Shown here: positions 36,157 through 46,613 of the stretch, piece after piece
Layout of the letters: the number at the start of each line of letters is the position of its first letter
Position numbering within the stretch: position 1 is the first letter of the stretch
Assembly (NCBI GenBank): GCA_025999455.1
Contig: AP024683.1
Location: forward strand, 2,239,501-2,303,500
Direction of reading: 5' to 3'
Length of the DNA: 64,000 nt
Source of the DNA: Geminicoccaceae bacterium
GTDB lineage: Bacteria; Pseudomonadota; Alphaproteobacteria; Geminicoccales; Geminicoccaceae
The notes under the pieces: generated by a model
What the model was told of the DNA's origin: nothing
The model's input: only the letters and a program-made list of their open reading frames with translations
Databases searched by the model: none
Position numbers and translations under genes: made by a program

Positions 36157-37545
36157 ATGCAGGTGTTGCGCACGGTGTCGCCGATCGACGGCCGGGTCGT
36201 CGTCGAGCGGCCTCTGGCGGACCGGGCCGCGGTCGAGGCCGCGGTCGCCCGGGCACGGCGTGCCTTTCCGGCGTGGCGCGCGCGGCCGGTGGCGGAGCGG
36301 GTCGCCCTCCTCCACCGGGCGATCGACCACATGGTGAGCAAGCGCGAGGAGATCGCCCGCGAGATCACCCTCCAGATGGGCCGGCCGATCGCCCACGCGC
36401 CGGGCGAAGTGCGCGGCCTCGAGGAGCGGGCGCGCTGCATGCTCGCCCTCGCCCTCGAAGCCCTGGGCGAGGTGCGCGTGCCGGAAAAGCCGGGCTTCAC
36501 CCGGTTCATGCGGCGCGAACCTCTGGGCCTCGTCCTGGTCGTCGCACCTTGGAACTATCCCTATCTCACCGCCGTCAACGCGATCGTTCCAGCACTCGCC
36601 GCCGGCAATTGCGTGATCCTCAAACATTCCCACCAGACCCCGCTCTGCGCCGAGCGGTTCCAGGAGGCGATGGACGCCGCGGGGCTGCCGGAGGGTGTGT
36701 TCCAGCACCTCCACATGGACCACCCGCTCACCGCCGCCCTCCTCGCCGAGGGCCGGGTCGACCATGCGGTGTTCACGGGCTCCGTCGCGGGCGGCCACGC
36801 GATGCAGCGCGCCGCGGGGGAGAGCTTCTGCGGCCTCGCCCTCGAGCTCGGCGGCAAGGATCCGGCCTATGTCCGGGCGGATGCCGATCTCGCCCACGCC
36901 GTCGAAAACCTCGTGGACGGCGCCTGCTTCAACGCCGGCCAATCCTGCTGCGGCATCGAGCGGATCTACGTCCACGAGAAGCTCTACGACGATTTCGTCC
37001 AGGGCTACGTCGAGCTCGCCTCGCGCTACGTGCTCGACGATCCGCTCCTGCCCACGACCACGCTCGGGCCGATGGTCCGCGCCCAGGCGGCCGACTTCGC
37101 CCGCGCCCAAGTGGCGGAGGCCGTGGCCGCCGGGGCGAAGGCGTTGATCGACCCGAAGCGCTTCCCGCGCGAAGCCCCCGGCTCGCCCTACATGGCACCG
37201 CAATGTCTCGTCGACGTCGACCATACGATGCGGGTCATGCGCGAGGAGAGCTTCGCGCCGATCGTCGGGATCCGGAAGGTCGGCTCCGACGAGGAGGCGA
37301 TCGCGCTCATGAACGACAGCGCCTACGGCCTCACCGCGGCGGTGTGGACGCGCGATCTCGAGGCCGCGATCCGGATCGGCGAGCGGCTCGAGACCGGCAC
37401 GGTCTTCATGAACCGTTGCGATTATCTCGACCCCGAACTCGCCTGGGTCGGCGTCAAGGACAGTGGCCGAGGCGTGGCGCTCTCGAAGCTCGCCTACGAG
37501 CATCTCACGCGACCCAAGAGCTTCCATCTCCGCCATCCCGGCTGA
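36157..37545 (+). CDS. Aldehyde dehydrogenase family protein
   Basis: A 462-residue ALDH with the complete catalytic set: APWNYPYLTAVNAI for NAD binding, Glu230 in LELGGKDP and nucleophile Cys264 in NAGQSCCGIER, and ESFAPIVGI near residue 360. The N-terminus is short, so it starts almost at the cofactor domain. ATG 36157 is chosen because of GGGAGGA directly upstream; an earlier in-frame GTG at 36106 lacks a site. The substrate is unknown; it resembles succinate-semialdehyde/lactaldehyde-type members. It diverges from the SLAC1-type gene. Confidence 0.87.
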   Translation: MQVLRTVSPIDGRVVVERPLADRAAVEAAVARARRAFPAWRARPVAERVALLHRAIDHMVSKREEIAREITLQMGRPIAHAPGEVRGLEERARCMLALALEALGEVRVPEKPGFTRFMRREPLGLVLVVAPWNYPYLTAVNAIVPALAAGNCVILKHSHQTPLCAERFQEAMDAAGLPEGVFQHLHMDHPLTAALLAEGRVDHAVFTGSVAGGHAMQRAAGESFCGLALELGGKDPAYVRADADLAHAVENLVDGACFNAGQSCCGIERIYVHEKLYDDFVQGYVELASRYVLDDPLLPTTTLGPMVRAQAADFARAQVAEAVAAGAKALIDPKRFPREAPGSPYMAPQCLVDVDHTMRVMREESFAPIVGIRKVGSDEEAIALMNDSAYGLTAAVWTRDLEAAIRIGERLETGTVFMNRCDYLDPELAWVGVKDSGRGVALSKLAYEHLTRPKSFHLRHPG

Positions 37546-37584
37546 GCCGATCGCGGCGCGCGAGCGGCGTCGACCGGGCTCGCG

Positions 37585-37613
37585 TTGACAGGTCGGGGCC
37601 CGCCGCTTATCTG
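37585..37613 (+). promoter_or_regulatory. Candidate secA promoter
   Basis: A perfect TTGACA (37585-37590), a 17-base spacer and TATCTG (37608-37613) lie 65 bases upstream of the secA start codon in a 132-base gap. Predicted start near 37620. Confidence 0.55.
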
Positions 37614-37677
37614 CAATCGGCTGCGCCCGACCCGGCCTCGCCGCCGGGGGACCATCCTCGCGAGGTCGCATCCGAGC

Positions 37678-40333
<2,656 letters not shown>

Positions 40334-40456
40334 GCCGCGACCCCTGACCCCGGGCGTCGGCCGACCCGTCATGGCGGCCATCGCGAGCGGTCGGTTGTCG
40401 CCGCTCGTAGGGTAGCGCATGCTCGCCGCCGGACCGGCCGATCGGGGAGGCCGTCG

Positions 40457-40762
40457 ATGTACCGGTTCGACAAGACGCGGCTCGACCTCGCGCGCGAGTT
40501 CAAGGCGAACCCGTACGGCGCGCACAGCCCCGATCTGCAATATCTCCTCCACCTCATGCGCCGACCGTCGCCGGATCGGCCCTTCCATTGCCTCGTGGTC
40601 GACAAGGACGACGAGCGCTGGACGCTCGCGGTGATGGAGCCGGGTACGCGCCGGCCGCCGACGCTGACGAACCACGTCTTCACCGACCTCGCCGAGGCGG
40701 AGTGGTTCGTGTTCAAATTGCGCTGGCGCGAGCTCGCCGGTGAGGACCTGCCGATCGACTGA
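40457..40762 (+). CDS. dmfA1: N,N-dimethylformamidase small subunit
   Basis: A 101-residue protein (RFDKTRLDLAREFKANPYGAHSPDLQYLLHLMR, later WTLAVMEPGTRRPP and FTDLAEAEWFVFKLRWRELAGEDLPID). I assign it as the small alpha-type subunit because it lies 30 bases upstream of an unmistakable large subunit and has the size and charged helical character expected; the known Paracoccus subunit is somewhat longer. GGGAGG lies 6 bases before ATG 40457. The sequence alone would otherwise be read as an unknown protein. Confidence 0.72.
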   Translation: MYRFDKTRLDLAREFKANPYGAHSPDLQYLLHLMRRPSPDRPFHCLVVDKDDERWTLAVMEPGTRRPPTLTNHVFTDLAEAEWFVFKLRWRELAGEDLPID

Positions 40763-40792
40763 CCCCGTTCCCGTTCGCCCCCGGAGCCGCCG

Positions 40793-43042
40793 ATGACCGT
40801 GTTGATGGGCTATTGCGACCGATGGAGCGCGCGGCCGGGCGACACGGTCCGCTTCATGGTCTCCTGCAAGGGGGCGAACCGCTACGAGGCGCGGATCGTG
40901 CGGCTGAAGCAGCCCTCGGCCGGGCCGCTCGCGACCCCCTTCGCGCCCGAGCCGGTCGCGGCCGCGTGCAACGGCAGCTACCCGGCTCGATGGCAGCCCA
41001 TCCCGATCGGCTCCTTCGTGGCCGTGCCGCCGCACCCGCGGATCTCCGGCCTCGCGAGCTTCACCGTCTCGGTCCGGGTCTGGCCGACCACGCCGGGTCG
41101 CGGTCGCCAGGCGCTCCTCGGCACCTGGTGCGAGGCGACGAGTTCGGGCTGGGGGCTCGAGCTCGACGAGGCCGGGCGCCCCACGCTCCGGATCGGCGCG
41201 GGGCCGGGTCGGATCACCGAGGTCGCCACGAGCGTACCCCTGCGCAGCCGCCGCTGGTACCACCTCTGGGCCACCTTCGACGACGTCACGGGACGTCTTT
41301 TCGTGCGGCAGGAACCGCTCGAGACCCGGGGCTTCGACCCCGAGACGGCGGCCGAGGCCACGCTCGAAACGGCCGTCCGGCCGGCTGTGGAGGCAGCGCC
41401 CCTGCTCATGGCCGCGGCGCGCGCGGGAAAGGCCGACGGCCCTTCGGCCTGGGGCGGCATCCGGACCTGCTACCATTTCAACGGCCGGCTCGAACGCCCG
41501 CGCCTCGCCGCGGCGGCCCTCGATCCGGCGGCGGTGGCAGCACTCGCCGCCGATCTTCGGCCCGCGGGGCTCGCCGAACTCGTGGTCGGCGCCTGGGATT
41601 TCTCGATCGGCATTCCGACCGAGACCGTCCACGACCTCGGGCCGCATCGCCTCCACGGGACGACCGTCAATCTCCCGACCCGCGCCGTCCCGGGTTCCGT
41701 TTGGGACGGCACGGTCGTGGATTGGACCCGCGATCCCTCGCACTACCGCGCGATCCATTTCCACGACGACGATCTCGTGGATGCCTGTTGGGAACCCGAT
41801 TTCGCCTTCACGGTGCCCGCCGAGCTCCGCTCGGGCGTCTACGCCGCCCATCTTTCGGCCGGCGACGCCGAGTTCTGGATCCCGTTCTTCGTCTGCCCGC
41901 CGCGCGGTGTCGCTCGTTCGCCGGTCGCGTTCCTCGCCTCGACCGCGACCTACACGGCTTATCTGAACAATCGCGGGCGCTTCGCCTCGCTGGCGACCGA
42001 ACTCTACCAGGGGCGGCTCTTGACCCTCGACCGGATCGACATGCTGCTCCTCGAGCATCCCGAGATGGGCCTCTCGACCTACGACCGGCACGGCGACGGC
42101 AGCGGCGTCCCCTATTCGAGCCGACATCGGCCGGTGAACAATTTCCGGCCGACCGGGCGGCACTGGAACTTCAATCTCGACCTCTTCATCGTCGATTGGC
42201 TCGAACATCTGGGGGGCGACTACGACGTCGTCACCGAGGAACTGCTCCACGAGGAGGGTTACGAACTTTTGGCGCCGTACCGCGTCGTCATCACGGGCTC
42301 GCATCCCGAATACGACAGCGCCGAAATGCTCGACGCCTTCGAAGCCTATCTCCGCCGTGGCGGGCGGCTCATGTACATGGGCGGCAACGGGTTCTATTGG
42401 CGGATCGCCCACCATCCGACCCGGCCGGGCGTGATCGAGGTCCGGCGCGCCGAAGGTGGCGTGCGGGCCTGGGACGCCGAGCCCGGGGAATATCACCACA
42501 GCTTCACCGGCGAACATGGCGGCTTGTGGCGGCGCAACGGCCGCCCGCCGCAGCGTCTCGTGGGCGTCGGCTTCATCAGCCAGGGGTTCGACGCCTGTTC
42601 CTGGTATCGGCGGACCGCGGCCGCTTCCGATCCTCGGGTGGCGTGGATGTTCGAGGGGATCGAGGGCGAGATCCTGGGCGATTTCGGAATCCTGCAGGGT
42701 GGTGCCGCCGGACTCGAGATCGACGCCGTCGACCCGAAGCTCGGGACGCCGCCGCACGCCCTCGTGGTCGCTCGCTCCGAGAACCATTCGAACACTTACG
42801 AGCTCGTCGCCGAGGAGGTGCTGATCCCGCACGGTGCCACCGACGCCACGATCAACCGGGACATCCACGCCGACATCACCTTCTTCGAGACGCCCGCCGG
42901 CGGGGCCGTCTGGTCGACGGGCTCGATCGCCTTCGCGGGTTCGCTCTCCTGGAACGGCTTCGACAACGACATCTGCCGCTTGACCACGAACGTGCTGCGT
43001 CGGTTCCGCGACCCCAGGCCGTTCCCCTGGCCGCCACGCTGA
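40793..43042 (+). CDS. dmfA2: N,N-dimethylformamidase large subunit
   Basis: A 749-residue protein matching the large subunit of the iron enzyme that hydrolyses dimethylformamide to formate and dimethylamine. An N-terminal region ending in a concanavalin/laminin-G-like beta domain (SFTVSVRVWPTT, WYHLWATFDDVTGRLFV) precedes the catalytic half: VAFLASTATYTAYLNNRGRF, LLLEHPEMGLSTYDRHGDGSG, the motif TGSHPEYDS and GGRLMYMGGNGFYWR. Tyr390, Tyr430 and Glu506 are plausible counterparts of the two-tyrosine, one-carboxylate iron ligands described for Paracoccus. No dimethylamine or formate oxidation genes are nearby. The real substrate could be another small amide. Confidence 0.85.
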   Translation: MTVLMGYCDRWSARPGDTVRFMVSCKGANRYEARIVRLKQPSAGPLATPFAPEPVAAACNGSYPARWQPIPIGSFVAVPPHPRISGLASFTVSVRVWPTTPGRGRQALLGTWCEATSSGWGLELDEAGRPTLRIGAGPGRITEVATSVPLRSRRWYHLWATFDDVTGRLFVRQEPLETRGFDPETAAEATLETAVRPAVEAAPLLMAAARAGKADGPSAWGGIRTCYHFNGRLERPRLAAAALDPAAVAALAADLRPAGLAELVVGAWDFSIGIPTETVHDLGPHRLHGTTVNLPTRAVPGSVWDGTVVDWTRDPSHYRAIHFHDDDLVDACWEPDFAFTVPAELRSGVYAAHLSAGDAEFWIPFFVCPPRGVARSPVAFLASTATYTAYLNNRGRFASLATELYQGRLLTLDRIDMLLLEHPEMGLSTYDRHGDGSGVPYSSRHRPVNNFRPTGRHWNFNLDLFIVDWLEHLGGDYDVVTEELLHEEGYELLAPYRVVITGSHPEYDSAEMLDAFEAYLRRGGRLMYMGGNGFYWRIAHHPTRPGVIEVRRAEGGVRAWDAEPGEYHHSFTGEHGGLWRRNGRPPQRLVGVGFISQGFDACSWYRRTAAASDPRVAWMFEGIEGEILGDFGILQGGAAGLEIDAVDPKLGTPPHALVVARSENHSNTYELVAEEVLIPHGATDATINRDIHADITFFETPAGGAVWSTGSIAFAGSLSWNGFDNDICRLTTNVLRRFRDPRPFPWPPR

Positions 43043-43515
43043 GCGATCGAGCCTTCGCGCTCTCGGTCGGCTCGAGCCGGCGGCGCGGGGCGCTGCGACG
43101 CCGGCACGGTCGCCGGCGCTCGTCGTGGGCCGAAAACAGAGCTGCCTCGCCACCCTCCCGAGTCGGTGCAGCAGCGTGACGACGCACCGGAGCCATCCGG
43201 TGGTGCGGCAAGCTTCCGCGAAGGGGATCAGCAGGAAGACAACGCGACCTCGCTCGTTCCGCTGCCTGGCTCGCACGAAAAGGTTAAAGGCTCGTTGCGC
43301 TGCGGGTGCCGTTCGCGCGGTCGATCGGCCCGAGATGGCGCATGCTTCGTATCGGTCGAAAATTCCCTCCGGCCGAGGCCCAACCGACCGTGCGCCGAAG
43401 AACAGCCGACCCGACCGAATCTTTCCGGTCGACGCGTAACGAACGGTTAACCTTTTCCGGGCAGGATCGGCGGCGAGCGCGGCGGCGCGGACCGTCGCGT
43501 CTCCGGAGGTCGCCG
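43043..43515. other. Non-coding gap, no gene seen
   Basis: 473 bases between dmfA2 and the glycosyltransferase-like gene, both on the plus strand. No convincing reading frame is present on either strand. The last 80 bases are less GC-rich and include the 8-base palindrome GGTTAACC (43446-43453), so the promoter of the next gene is probably here. Confidence 0.6.
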
Positions 43516-44439
43516 ATGCGGGCGCTGATCGCCATTCCCCATTTCTATCGCCCGTACGCCGAGGGGGCGCGACACGATTCGCTCCGCCCCTCGGCGCGCA
43601 CCGAACGCGCCCGCGCGCTCGCCACGTCGATCCTCCGGCTGCACGAGCTCTTCGGTAGCGACCATCTGGCCGCATGGCACGAGCAGGGTTGCGTCCGGCC
43701 CGCCGTCAACCCGGAGCGGATGCAGCTCGACATCGTGGTCTGTGTGCAAGACGGGGCGCATCTCTTGGACGAGCTGCCCTGCCCCGCCGGCCTCTTTCAT
43801 CGCCAAATCGCGACGGGCGATCCCCAGCTCCTCGGATTCGCGGCGCATCACGTCCTCGCACGCGAGCGCAGGCGCTACGATTGGTATTGTTACATGGAAG
43901 ACGACATCGTCGTCGAGGATCCGCTCTTCTTCCGCAAGCTCGCCTTCTTCAACCGCCATTTTCCGGTCGCGCTCGATCCTCCGCCGCTCTTGCAGCCGAG
44001 CCGATACGACAGCCCGACCGACGGGAACCCCCGCCGGCTGCTCGGACCGGAACGGGTCTATCCCGATTTCGCGATCCCGGACCGACCGCTCCGCCCCGGG
44101 CCGGTCGTTCGCTTGAGCCTCCTCGACCGAACCTACACCCTCGAGCCCTGTCGCCATCCCCATGCGGGCTGCTTCTTCTTGAACGCCGAGCAGATGGAGC
44201 GGCTCGGCGCCTCACCCGCCTTTCTCGACCTCGGCCGGCCCTGGGTGACCTGGCTCGACACGGCCGCCTCGCTCGCGATCATGGAAAGCTTCACGATCTA
44301 CAAACCGGCCGCCGACTCGCTCGATTTCCTCGAAGTGCGGCACGCCCGCCCCGTGATGCTCGAGCAGTTGCGCGCCCTGCCGGATGGGACGCGGACCTGG
44401 CGGCCGGCCGCACCGACCGCAGCTGCCGAAGCCGCGTGA
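43516..44439 (+). CDS. Glycosyltransferase-like protein of unknown function
   Basis: A 307-residue cytoplasmic protein beginning with MRALIAIPHFYRP, a beta strand start common in GT-A folds, and carrying an acidic metal-binding-like motif at 128-130 in YCYMEDDIVVEDPLFFRKLAFFNRHF. Further conserved-looking parts are LLQPSRYD and HPHAGCFFLNAEQMERL followed by WVTWLDTAASLAIM. I believe it belongs to an uncharacterised family also found in cyanobacteria, but the sugar and acceptor are unknown. GGAGGT lies 5 bases before ATG 43516. It is flanked by gaps of 473 and 332 bases, so it may be a stand-alone transcription unit. Confidence 0.65.
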   Translation: MRALIAIPHFYRPYAEGARHDSLRPSARTERARALATSILRLHELFGSDHLAAWHEQGCVRPAVNPERMQLDIVVCVQDGAHLLDELPCPAGLFHRQIATGDPQLLGFAAHHVLARERRRYDWYCYMEDDIVVEDPLFFRKLAFFNRHFPVALDPPPLLQPSRYDSPTDGNPRRLLGPERVYPDFAIPDRPLRPGPVVRLSLLDRTYTLEPCRHPHAGCFFLNAEQMERLGASPAFLDLGRPWVTWLDTAASLAIMESFTIYKPAADSLDFLEVRHARPVMLEQLRALPDGTRTWRPAAPTAAAEAA

Positions 44440-44771
44440 TGGGCACGAGGGCGCACGTCGTGGAGCTCGAGTGCGGCGCGATCGGATCGTCGCTCGTGCC
44501 AAGTCGACCGAGCGGGACCACGCCACCGCAGCGTCGAGCGCGGCCTTCGATCACGCGGGGTTGCGGTTCGGCGATCCGCGCCCGGGCCGTGGTTCCGGCT
44601 GCGTCACCCGTCGCGAACGCGGGCGATCTCAAGCCGCGCGGGGGTGAGTCCTCGGCGGTCTCGTACCACCGCCGGAGAGGCGCGAACACGGGCGCGTCGA
44701 TCCGTCCTCGGCCGCACCTGCACTCCGGAGCCGAACTGCGCCGCTGGCCCGGCTCGGCAGCGGGCCCGCGC
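44440..44771. other. Non-coding gap between convergent genes, no gene seen
   Basis: 332 bases between the ends of the glycosyltransferase-like and SDR genes. I see no reading frame with protein-like content and no strong terminator with a T-run. Confidence 0.6.
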
Positions 44772-45506
44772 TCAAGCGTTCGAGACGCCGCCGTCGACGT
44801 TGATGATCTGGCCCGTGATGTAGCTCGAGGCCGCGTCGCAGAGGAAATCGACGACGCTCGCGACTTCGCGCGGATGACCGCGCCGTTTGAGCGGGATCTC
44901 GGCGAGCATCCGCTCGCTGCGACCCCGATCCGCCCAGATGTGGGCCGGCATCCCCGTCTCGATGTGGCCGGGGGCCAGGCCGTTGACGAGCACGTGCGGC
45001 GCGAGTCTGCGCGAAAGGGCCCGCACGAGCCCGACGATCCCCGCTTTGGCGGCGCTGTAGCTCACGTGGTCGAACGAGCCCCGACGGAACGCGAGCGAAC
45101 TCACGAGCACGATCCGGCAGACCACCTCCTCGTCGAAGCGCTTCGAGACCGCGACGCACATGTCGAAGGCGTTCGTGAGGTTGGCGGCCTGCACCCGGTC
45201 CCAGACCTGCCGCGGATCGGCCGTGAAATGCTCGGGCTCGAACAGCCCCGCCAAATGGACGAGCGCATAGACCGGGCCGTCGACCGCATCGAGCGCCTGC
45301 TCACACGCCGCCGGGGTCGCGATGTCGGAGACCACCGGGGTGACGAGGGCGCCCGCCCCGAGCTCGTCGACGAGCGCGCGAAGCGATGCCTCGTCGCGAT
45401 CGATCAAGAGGCAGCGGGCGCGTTTGCCGAGCAGCAGGCGGACCGTTTCGCGGCCGATTCCCCCGGCCGCGCCCGTGACGACGAACAGGCGACCTTCGTA
45501 CGACAT
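44772..45506 (-). CDS. Short-chain dehydrogenase/reductase
   Basis: A 244-residue classical SDR. It shows cofactor motif [11 protein letters not shown]-equivalent region [10 protein letters not shown], catalytic Ser in LVSSLAF, and YSAAKAG carrying the catalytic Tyr and Lys, then PGHIETGM and the C-terminal [17 protein letters not shown]. Asp37 after the second strand (LLIDRDE) suggests NAD preference. The substrate is unknown. It faces away from the methyltransferase gene across 235 bases containing a TTGACA element and a palindrome. Confidence 0.85.
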   Translation of the reverse strand: MSYEGRLFVVTGAAGGIGRETVRLLLGKRARCLLIDRDEASLRALVDELGAGALVTPVVSDIATPAACEQALDAVDGPVYALVHLAGLFEPEHFTADPRQVWDRVQAANLTNAFDMCVAVSKRFDEEVVCRIVLVSSLAFRRGSFDHVSYSAAKAGIVGLVRALSRRLAPHVLVNGLAPGHIETGMPAHIWADRGRSERMLAEIPLKRRGHPREVASVVDFLCDAASSYITGQIINVDGGVSNA

Positions 45507-45541
45507 CGACCGGCTCCAGCGGCGCCGGAGTCAGGTTTCGG

Positions 45542-45561
45542 GGCGGATCCGCCGCTGTCAA
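45542..45561 (-). promoter_or_regulatory. Candidate SDR promoter element with palindrome
   Basis: On the minus strand TTGACA (plus 45556-45561) is followed two bases later by the perfect 12-base palindrome GGCGGATCCGCC (45542-45553), which would sit in the promoter spacer where a repressor could act. A clear -10 is not visible. Confidence 0.35.
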
Positions 45562-45741
45562 GGCAAGCGCTCTTCGACCTCCGGCCGTTGCCGGACCGGA
45601 TCGCCACGGGTCGCCGGGCGGACCGCCGCCTCCGCCGTCGACTTCGCGTCGACCTCGCCATTCCCCTTCGCATCCGCGGGCGGCAGGAAGCGCTCGGACC
45701 GAGGCAGCCACGACGGGGGCGAAAACGAAAGGGACCGTACC

Positions 45742-46449
45742 ATGACATCGGCCACCGAACGCCTGCGCGCCGCTCTCGGCTTCGGCGATCCGTTCGCCGA
45801 GCCGCCGCTCGAGAGTCTGCCCGAGGATCTGCAGGGTTGGGCCGGAAGGGACCCGGTGCTGCGCCGGGCCGTCGAGATCGTCCGACCGCGGCTCGTCGTC
45901 GAGGTGGGCACCTGGAAGGGCCAGTCGGCCGTTTTCATGGCCGAAATCTGCCGCGAGCTCGGCCTCGATGCGGCCATTCTCTGCATCGACACCTGGCTCG
46001 GCAGTCTCGAACATCTGGTCGACGACCGGTTCCGCCCGTTGCTCGGGGTCCGGCGCGGGCGGCCCACGCTCTACGAACAGTTCCTGTCCAACGTTCGGGC
46101 GCGTGGCCTCGAAGGTTACCTCACGCCGTTGCCGCAAACCTCCGGAACCGCCGCGCGTTTCCTCCAGTGTCGGGGAATCGTCGCCGACCTCGTCTATCTC
46201 GACGCGTCGCACGAGGAGCCGGACGTCCTCGCCGATCTCGAGGCCTACTGGCCGCTGTTGCGACCGGGTGGGCTTTTGGTCGGTGACGACTGCACGGCGA
46301 ATTTCCCCGGTGTGGTGCGCGCCCTCACGATCTTCGCCCGGCGCCACGCTCTGGAACCGCGTGTCGAAGGGGTGAAGTTCGTGCTCCGCAAACCCGACGT
46401 CCCCACGGTTCGGGTCCGCGCGACCGAGGCGACGGCTACGCTGCCGTGA
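45742..46449 (+). CDS. Class I SAM-dependent methyltransferase
   Basis: A 235-residue protein of the Methyltransf_24 type: VVEVGTWKGQSAVFMAEICRELGLDAAILCIDTWLGS for SAM binding, then ADLVYLDASHEEPDVLADLEAYWPLLRPGGLLVGDDC. Members often sit in polysaccharide or glycan modification loci; no such locus surrounds it except the glycosyltransferase-like gene 1.3 kb upstream. The start ATG 45742 lacks a strong ribosome site. It may overlap the uvrD transcript region, since the next helicase start is 164 bases downstream. Confidence 0.8.
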   Translation: MTSATERLRAALGFGDPFAEPPLESLPEDLQGWAGRDPVLRRAVEIVRPRLVVEVGTWKGQSAVFMAEICRELGLDAAILCIDTWLGSLEHLVDDRFRPLLGVRRGRPTLYEQFLSNVRARGLEGYLTPLPQTSGTAARFLQCRGIVADLVYLDASHEEPDVLADLEAYWPLLRPGGLLVGDDCTANFPGVVRALTIFARRHALEPRVEGVKFVLRKPDVPTVRVRATEATATLP

Positions 46450-46613
46450 GCCCGATGGTCGTGGCTCTCGCGGGCGGATGCTCGAGCCCTCCTCGAACAC
46501 GGTCGGAGGCGTCGGCAGCGCTTCGCGGTGCGTCGTCGGGGAGGGGTGGTCGCGGGCGATCGGGGCGGCTAGCTTCCCGGTCGTTCCGAGCCGGATCCCG
46601 CACGAGCCGTTCC

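Noticed and set aside
43043-46613. Prophage or insertion sequence in the accessory patch
   Set aside because: No integrase, transposase, terminal repeats or tRNA-adjacent attachment site could be seen.
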